41,033 nucleotides of DNA, taken from assembly GCA_012519695.1 (NCBI GenBank), contig JAAYPT010000065.1:1-41033 (forward strand). Direction: 5' to 3'. The position numbers and the translations under genes were made by a program. Below are positions 35,971 to 41,033 of the stretch, piece by piece; within the stretch, counting starts at the first letter, position 1; the number at the start of each line of letters is the position of its first letter. Under the pieces are notes generated by a model. That model ran no database searches and was not told where the DNA came from. It saw only the letters and a list, made by a program, of their open reading frames with translations. The DNA comes from Clostridiales bacterium (lineage in GTDB: Bacteria > Bacillota > Clostridia > Lachnospirales > Lachnospiraceae).

Positions 35971-36987
35971 TTATTTTCTGTATCCGTCTGGATTCATGCT
36001 CTGCCATCTCCAGGAATCCTCGCACATACGCTCAATTCCGTATTCTGCTTCCCAACCCAGTTCACGTTTTGCCTTAGAAGCATCACAATAACAGGTTGCA
36101 ATATCTCCTGCTCTTCTTGGCTTAATTTCATATGGAATCTCTTTACCGCATGCCTTTTCATATGCCTTTACCACATCCAATACACTGTAACCGATTCCTG
36201 TTCCAAGATTATAAATACTTACTCCGGAATTTTCTTCGATTTTCTTCAATGCCTTTACATGTCCCTTGGCAAGGTCTACTACATGAATATAATCTCTCAC
36301 TCCGGTTCCATCTGGTGTATTGTAGTCATTTCCGAAGACACCAAGGCATTTTAGCTTTCCAACTGCCACCTGCGCAATATAAGGTACCAAGTTGTTCGGG
36401 ATTCCCTTTGGATCTTCTCCAATCAATCCGCTCTCATGTGCTCCGATTGGATTAAAGTAACGCAGTAACATCACATTCCATTCAGGGTCTGCTACATGTA
36501 AATCTGTCAAAATCTGCTCTAACATTCCCTTGGTTCTTCCATAAGGATTGGTAATCTCTCCTTTTGGGCATTCCTCAGTAATCGGAATGATTGCCGGATC
36601 TCCGTAAACAGTTGCAGAAGAGGGAAAAATAATATTTTTCACACCATGATTGCGCATTACATCACACAATACCAATGTTCCTGTGATGTTGTTATAATAA
36701 TATTCCAATGGTTTTACCACAGATTCTCCTACTGCCTTTAATCCTGCAAAATGGATAACACTGTCAATTTTTTCTTTATCAAAAATCTTATTCAATGCGT
36801 CTTTGTCCAGAATATCTGCTTCATAAAACGGAATTGCTGCGCCTGTAATCTGCTCTACTCTTTTTACTGCTTCTTCACTGGAGTTTACCAGATTATCCAC
36901 TACTACCACATCATATCCTGCATTTACTAACTCAATACAAGTATGACTTCCGATATATCCTGCTCCACCTGTTACTAAAATTGCCAT
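35971..36987 (-). CDS. galE: UDP-glucose 4-epimerase
   Basis: A 338-residue SDR-family epimerase of standard length, with the NAD site [10 protein letters not shown], the catalytic FPSSATVYG and YGRTK (Tyr/Lys pair), and RYFNPIGAH. It interconverts UDP-Glc/UDP-Gal and, in many homologues, UDP-GlcNAc/UDP-GalNAc. GGAGG precedes ATG 36987. It is placed downstream of an N-acetylhexosamine-kinase-like gene and a sugar nucleotidyltransferase, which suggests a joint route for hexose or hexosamine use. It has its own promoter with a cre site. Confidence 0.96.
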   Translation of the reverse strand: MAILVTGGAGYIGSHTCIELVNAGYDVVVVDNLVNSSEEAVKRVEQITGAAIPFYEADILDKDALNKIFDKEKIDSVIHFAGLKAVGESVVKPLEYYYNNITGTLVLCDVMRNHGVKNIIFPSSATVYGDPAIIPITEECPKGEITNPYGRTKGMLEQILTDLHVADPEWNVMLLRYFNPIGAHESGLIGEDPKGIPNNLVPYIAQVAVGKLKCLGVFGNDYNTPDGTGVRDYIHVVDLAKGHVKALKKIEENSGVSIYNLGTGIGYSVLDVVKAYEKACGKEIPYEIKPRRAGDIATCYCDASKAKRELGWEAEYGIERMCEDSWRWQSMNPDGYRK

Positions 36988-37042
36988 AAGATTCCCTCCT
37001 CAAAATTATGATATGTTTAGCAAAACTTTTGTCTTTATGCAC

Positions 37043-37079
37043 ATTATAGCACACCTAAAAATCTATGAAAACGCTTGCA
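37043..37079 (-). promoter_or_regulatory. galE promoter with overlapping cre (CcpA) site
   Basis: On the minus strand an extended -10, TGC-TATAAT (37043-37048), and TTTTCA (37066-37071) are 17 bp apart. TGCAAGCGTTTTCA (37066-37079) matches the catabolite-responsive element TGWAANCGNTNWCA at 13 of 14 positions and covers the -35, which predicts carbon catabolite repression. The rest of the 205-bp gap before the kinase gene is A/T-rich, with one A/T stem that lacks a U tract. Confidence 0.7.
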
Positions 37080-37192
37080 AAACAGATTTTCCATTTTCTA
37101 CGTTTTACCTATATTTTCCGTTTTTTCTTCCCACTTTTTCATTTATTTTTTAGTAAAACCGTATAATTTTTACTCGTCTTTTCAGTAAACTT

Positions 37193-38306
37193 TTACTTGC
37201 TATTTTTATACCGCTGTACAATCTGTTCCATTTGACTCCATTTTTGTTCCATATCTCGTACTAACTGTATCTGTGTTCTGGCTCGATCTAAATTTTGTTT
37301 TTCACGATAAATCTTAAAATAGACATCTCCTTGCAGGTAATCCGTAAAAAAACGCATCCCACATTCATAAGTCATGACTTTTGCTCCCATCGGAAGCATT
37401 GCAATTTCATTTTCCGTTAATTTTCCTGCACATCCTTCTAAAAAACCTTGTACATACCGTTCAAACAGTTGCAAATCACACCTTACTTTTGACAAATCTC
37501 TTTCGTCTTCTGCTGCCGTACTTGCACCAAACCGAATTGCATCACCAAAGTCATTTACTGCTAGTCCCGGCATTACCGTATCTAAATCTATAATACAAAT
37601 ACCTTTTCCGGTCTTTTTATCTATCATAATATTATTCAACTTGGTATCATTGTGCGTTACACGAAGGGGTAACTCTCCCTTCTTTTGCATTTCTCCTAGT
37701 ACTTTAGATAATTCTTTTCTCTTTTTAAAAAATGCAATTTCTGCTGCCACTTCTTTTGCTCTGTCGCAACTATCTTCTTCTAACGCTTTTTCAAACACTT
37801 GATAACGCGCTTTTGTATCGTGGAAACCGGAAATTGTCTCATGCAACGTCTCTGCCGGATAATCTGACAACATTTGTTGAAACTTTCCAAATGCCACTGC
37901 ACTTTCATAAAAAATCTGCTGATTTTCTGCCTTGTCATAGCTTATGGCATCTTCTATCATATGATACATCCGCCAATACTCTCCATCCCGGTCTAAGTAA
38001 AATCCCTTTCCATTTTTGGTTTGTATTACCGTTAATGTTTCTCTTTTTGTGTCACCCCCCGGCCTTTTGAATCTTCTTTTTCAAAAAACCGGTAACTCCC
38101 ATAATATTTTCCATCACTTCTTCTGGATTTGGAAATATATTGTGGTTCATTCGTTGAAGAATATAACGTTTTTCTCCTTCTATTAAAAAGGTATCATTAA
38201 TGTGTCCGCTGCCGTATATCGTTGCCGTTTTCGCAGTTTCCCCTATTTGAAATTCTTTCGTGATTTCCAATGCCCTTTTTTCTAATTTTTCTTGTTGTAC
38301 ATCCAT
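37193..38306 (-). CDS. N-acetylhexosamine 1-kinase-like phosphotransferase, frameshifted in this sequence
   Basis: About 370 residues once the frame is restored, the size of NahK/LnpB. The first segment (ATG 38306) has GSGHINDTFLI and ILQRMNHNIFPNP. The second has GGDTKRETLTVIQTK before it and VTHNDTKLNNIMID, IIDLDTVMPGLAVNDFGD, the APH-type catalytic and metal-binding loops. The frame breaks in a run of six G on the coding strand (38055-38060): five G give a continuous reading through GGDTKRE. A one-base homopolymer error is likely. The enzyme should phosphorylate a hexosamine (GlcNAc/GalNAc) or a related sugar at C1. It lies between the nucleotidyltransferase gene and galE. Confidence 0.82.
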
Positions 38307-38352
38307 TGTTAATCCTTCTCCTTCTGATCCGGATTATGCCCTTCGATGTTGT

Positions 38353-39267
38353 TTAAAATTCTTCCGGATATCGTCCTTGTTTTTTCAACCCGGCAATTGC
38401 CTCTACTACCATAGCTTTATCTTCTTTATAGGTAACTCCATACCATTTGTCCGCCGAAGTTAATACCTTTACACTTGCTTTTTTCTGTTGTAACAACTCA
38501 TCTACCGCAAACGGCAGGAAATACTCTGCTTTTAATGGATTATTTGGCAATTCTTCTCTTAAGAACTTTTCAAATCCACTTTCTAATTCTTTTAAAATAC
38601 TTTTGGAAAATCCCCACATATTCATAGAAACGGTACTTTCCATTGGAAGTTCATGCCATGTTGCGCCATCATCTTCTGTATATGCAGCTCCTCCATCTCT
38701 TTTTTCAATATGAGTACGTTCGTGAATATCTGTTAAAAATCCTGCCTTATCCATTTCACACACACCTCTTGCTACATACCCATTATCAGTCAATGTATTT
38801 TTTAATGCATATCCTACCATAGCATATCGATATTTTTCCTCATCCTGATGATTTACCAGATAATCATAAATCATTTTGTATGCATTCTTTCCGTAATAAT
38901 CATCTGCATTGATTACTACAAACGGCCCATCAATTATATCTTTACAACATAAAATGGCATGGCCTGTTCCGTATGGTTTTTCTCTGCCTTCCGGAATGTG
39001 ATATCCCTTTGGAAGTTTCTCTAACTCCTGATAAATATACTCTACCTGAATTTTCTTCTCTACACGTTTTCCAATCACTTCTTTAAATGCTTTTTCATTT
39101 GCCTTCTTGATAACAAAAATAATCTTTTCAAATCCTGCCTCAATTGCGTCATATATGGAAAAGTCAATGATAATATGGCCTTGTGCATCTACCGGATCTA
39201 TCTGCTTTAATCCTCCGTATCTGCTTCCCATTCCTGCTGCCATAATCACTAATACTGGTTTGTTCAT
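38353..39267 (-). CDS. Sugar-phosphate nucleotidyltransferase
   Basis: Start at ATG 39267 (MNKPVLVIMAAGMGSRYGG) with AAGGAGGG 7 nt upstream; the upstream extension is promoter DNA. The 304-residue protein has the NTP-transferase signature AAGMGSRYGGLKQ and the metal-binding FVVINADDYYGK. It probably makes an UDP- or other NDP-sugar from a sugar-1-phosphate. With a 1-kinase and GalE after it, this resembles the kinase/uridylyltransferase/epimerase part of the lacto-N-biose (lnp) pathway, without the phosphorylase. The exact sugar is not shown. Confidence 0.85.
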   Translation of the reverse strand: MNKPVLVIMAAGMGSRYGGLKQIDPVDAQGHIIIDFSIYDAIEAGFEKIIFVIKKANEKAFKEVIGKRVEKKIQVEYIYQELEKLPKGYHIPEGREKPYGTGHAILCCKDIIDGPFVVINADDYYGKNAYKMIYDYLVNHQDEEKYRYAMVGYALKNTLTDNGYVARGVCEMDKAGFLTDIHERTHIEKRDGGAAYTEDDGATWHELPMESTVSMNMWGFSKSILKELESGFEKFLREELPNNPLKAEYFLPFAVDELLQQKKASVKVLTSADKWYGVTYKEDKAMVVEAIAGLKKQGRYPEEF

Positions 39268-39337
39268 TGAAATACCCTCCTTAAGGTAATTATCCTTTTG
39301 TTCTATAACATGATAATATAAAAAAAAGGTTCTGTAT

Positions 39338-39368
39338 TTGCACAATTTTTTTGCTTTTTTGCACAATT
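39338..39368. promoter_or_regulatory. Direct-repeat operator in the divergent AraC/nucleotidyltransferase region
   Basis: TTGCACAATT occurs at 39338-39347 and again at 39359-39368, 21 bp apart start to start, i.e. two helical turns on the same face. Paired direct repeats at this spacing are typical AraC-family sites. They lie between the two divergent genes (39267 and 39415) and probably bind the AraC-type protein encoded next door. Confidence 0.6.
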
Positions 39369-39414
39369 GTATGTTACTATATATTTATAAAGTAACGTCT
39401 GGAAAGGAGCTTTT

Positions 39415-40305
39415 ATGGATTTTTATAAACATTCGTTTTCTAAGCTGTTTGATGTTTCGCAAATTGTTACAATCCATTATTTTGAATATGATACAGACTT
39501 TGTTTTTCCCGGTGAATCTCACGACTTTTGGGAATTTCTTTGCGTGGACAAGGGAGAAGTAACGGTTACTGCCGACAGCAACACTTATCTATTAAAAAAA
39601 GGGGATATTATTTTCCACCAGCCGAACCAATTTCACGCAGTTACAACTAACGGTATCGTTGCGCCTAATTTAGTGATAATTTCCTTTGTTTGTCATTCAC
39701 TCGCTATGCGTTTTTTTGAAAATCGCATTTTTTCACTAAAGGAACGAGAACGGAATCTGTTAGCTACTATTATTGCAGAAGCTCCAGGTGCTTTTTCTAC
39801 CCCTTTAAATAATCCTTATACTAAGGGGTTGGACCCAGCTTTTCAACAGATTCCCGGAGCAGAGCAAATGATACAATTATCCTTAGAACAATTTTTAATT
39901 TCTTTATATCGTAGTGCTTTCTCTGATAATACCGGCAATTTTCTCACGAAGTCCGTAAAATTAAAACAGGATGAGGAAACCTTTTCCCACATCCTTGCTT
40001 ATATGAACACTCATATTTGTGATTCTTTAACTATTGACCAAATTTGTCACGACAATCTTCTTAGCCGCTCTCAATTACAAAAACTTTTCCATGACAAATG
40101 CAACTCCGGCATTATTGATTATTTTTCACGCCTGAAAATCAATTATGCAAAAGAACTGATTCGAGAAAAAAATATGAATTTTACACAGATTGCAGATGTT
40201 TTGGGTTATACTTCCATCCACTATTTTTCCAGACATTTTAAAAAGATTTCCGGGATGAGTCCGTCAGAATATGCCCTTTCCATAAAAGCTATTTTGGAAA
40301 AATAA
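39415..40305 (+). CDS. AraC-family regulator with cupin sensor domain
   Basis: A 296-residue regulator. The N-terminal cupin (about 15-100; FPGESHDFWEF, GDIIFHQPNQFHAV) is the sugar-sensing part, and the C-terminal double helix-turn-helix (about 190-290) ends with the AraC signature FTQIADVLGYTSIHYFSRHFKKISGMSPSEY. AAAGGAG precedes ATG 39415. It is divergent from the nucleotidyltransferase/kinase genes and is the likely activator of that set. The effector is unknown but may be a hexosamine or a host-glycan sugar. Confidence 0.94.
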   Translation: MDFYKHSFSKLFDVSQIVTIHYFEYDTDFVFPGESHDFWEFLCVDKGEVTVTADSNTYLLKKGDIIFHQPNQFHAVTTNGIVAPNLVIISFVCHSLAMRFFENRIFSLKERERNLLATIIAEAPGAFSTPLNNPYTKGLDPAFQQIPGAEQMIQLSLEQFLISLYRSAFSDNTGNFLTKSVKLKQDEETFSHILAYMNTHICDSLTIDQICHDNLLSRSQLQKLFHDKCNSGIIDYFSRLKINYAKELIREKNMNFTQIADVLGYTSIHYFSRHFKKISGMSPSEYALSIKAILEK

Positions 40306-40320
40306 CAAATAACTTTGCTA

Positions 40321-40333
40321 TTTCCTATTACAT
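40321..40333. repeat. Half copy of the dispersed palindromic element
   Basis: TTTCCTATTACAT matches one arm of the stem in copies 1 and 2; the other arm is not seen. It lies between araC and its terminator. This short match could be chance or a decayed copy. Confidence 0.35.
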
Positions 40334-40335
40334 TA

Positions 40336-40365
40336 AAAAGGTCCCAGAACCAACAGTTCTGGGAC
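40336..40365. terminator. Bidirectional terminator between the AraC gene and efp
   Basis: A perfect 10-bp stem GTCCCAGAAC/GTTCTGGGAC (40341-40350 with 40356-40365), 5-nt loop. T-rich on the minus side (TTTTT after it) and CTCTTAAAA on the plus side. Confidence 0.88.
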
Positions 40366-40381
40366 TCTTAAAATTCGTCTA

Positions 40382-40939
40382 TTATACTCTAGACAGATAT
40401 TCACCTGTTCTGGTATCAATCTTAATAACGTCATCCTGCTCTACGAACAATGGTACATATACAGTTGCTCCTGTTTCTACAACTGCTGGCTTTGTTGCTC
40501 CGGTAGCTGTATCACCCTTGAATCCTGGCTCTGTATCTGTAATCTGTAATTCTACGAACAGAGGTGGCTCTACTGCAAATACGTTTCCATTATGGGAACA
40601 CATTTTAACCATTTCATTTTCTTTTACGAACTTCAATGCATCACCGATAGTCTCTGCATCTAAAGCAATCTGCTCATAAGTCTCTACATCCATGAAGTGA
40701 TATAAATCACCATCGGAATATAAATACTGCATGTCCGCTCTGTCAATACGAGCCTGAGGACATTTTTCTGTAGGACGGAAAGTTTTTTCTACTACACCGC
40801 CACTCTTAATATTCTTTAACTTAGTTCTAACAAAGGCTGCGCCTTTACCTGGTTTTACATGCTGGAATTCAATAATCTGGTAAATGTTATTATCTAATTC
40901 TATCGTAATACCATTTCTAAAATCTCCTGCTGAAATCAT
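40382..40939 (-). CDS. efp: Translation elongation factor P
   Basis: A 185-residue EF-P of standard length: N-terminal KOW-like domain with the loop [17 protein letters not shown], where the Lys in PGKGA is the position modified in many bacteria, then two OB folds ending in [12 protein letters not shown] and [12 protein letters not shown]. It relieves ribosome stalling at polyproline. GGAGG precedes ATG 40939. No modification gene is nearby. Confidence 0.97.
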   Translation of the reverse strand: MISAGDFRNGITIELDNNIYQIIEFQHVKPGKGAAFVRTKLKNIKSGGVVEKTFRPTEKCPQARIDRADMQYLYSDGDLYHFMDVETYEQIALDAETIGDALKFVKENEMVKMCSHNGNVFAVEPPLFVELQITDTEPGFKGDTATGATKPAVVETGATVYVPLFVEQDDVIKIDTRTGEYLSRV

Positions 40940-40992
40940 TCGAATTTCCTCCTTAACCTACTTATGGGCGCATCCCGCCCAACGCTTCTTCC

Positions 40993-41021
40993 ATTTTATA
41001 CTAAATGTATATATATTTCAA
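40993..41021 (-). promoter_or_regulatory. Promoter and short leader hairpin of efp
   Basis: On the minus strand TTGAAA (41016-41021) and TAAAAT (40993-40998) are 17 bp apart. The leader contains a GC-rich hairpin (TGGGCG/CGCCCA, 40965-40970 with 40976-40981) close to the Shine-Dalgarno. Confidence 0.72.
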
Positions 41022-41033
41022 CCTTTTTTTATC

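Noticed and set aside
37140-37192. Terminator after the sugar kinase
   Set aside because: AGTAAAA/TTTTACT can pair, but the U tract needed on the minus strand is missing.

Overview
The window looks like a chromosomal segment of a low-GC, anaerobic, butyrate-forming Firmicute, most likely a Lachnospiraceae member. The reasons are AT-rich DNA with strong AGGAGG ribosome binding sites and TTGACA/TATAAT promoters, a thl-hbd-bcd-etfB-etfA butyryl-CoA operon, a non-canonical type VII secretion (T7SS) locus, and the eno-secG-rnr-smpB order. Species cannot be named from the sequence alone. Almost every gene is on the minus strand; only a PilZ gene and an AraC-type regulator are on the plus strand.

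Region 1 (1-14,400, read right to left) is a T7SS locus with an unusually complete Ser/Thr phospho-signalling kit. From about 14,245 downward it encodes an FHA protein (frameshifted here), a MinD/ParA-like ATPase, a YukD-like ubiquitin-fold protein, the EssC translocase, a strong promoter with a structured leader, a WXG100 protein and a terminator. Then follow a zinc-ribbon membrane protein, a second FHA protein, a PP2C phosphatase, a membrane Ser/Thr kinase with TPR-like repeats, a one-pass membrane protein with repeated TTVL motifs, a small helical protein and a lipoprotein cut by the window edge. EssA, EssB and EsaA are not visible. TTVL occurs in three different proteins of the locus, which suggests kinase/phosphatase-controlled docking of FHA domains.

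Region 2 (14,400-25,300) holds housekeeping genes: smpB, rnr, secG, eno, purB, purF, purC, a single-domain PilZ protein and gpmI. A roughly 110-bp tandem repeat lies between purF and purB.

Region 3 (25,300-35,700) holds a CapA-like lipoprotein, mgtE with a long leader that carries a Cys-rich upstream ORF, the butyryl-CoA operon (no crotonase gene in it, two Rex-like operators in front), and a secreted coiled-coil/SleB-type hydrolase. Palindromic dispersed repeats sit in several intergenic gaps.

Region 4 (35,970-41,033) is a sugar-nucleotide module: galE with a cre-overlapped promoter, an N-acetylhexosamine-kinase-like gene (frameshifted here), a sugar nucleotidyltransferase, and a divergent AraC/cupin regulator with two direct-repeat sites in the shared promoter region. 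efp follows.

Three genes (FHA, eno, NahK-like kinase) are each broken by a single indel in a homopolymer (T7, A7 and G6 on the coding strand). Because eno is essential, homopolymer errors in the assembly are the simplest explanation, although the FHA case also forms an in-frame slippery heptamer.
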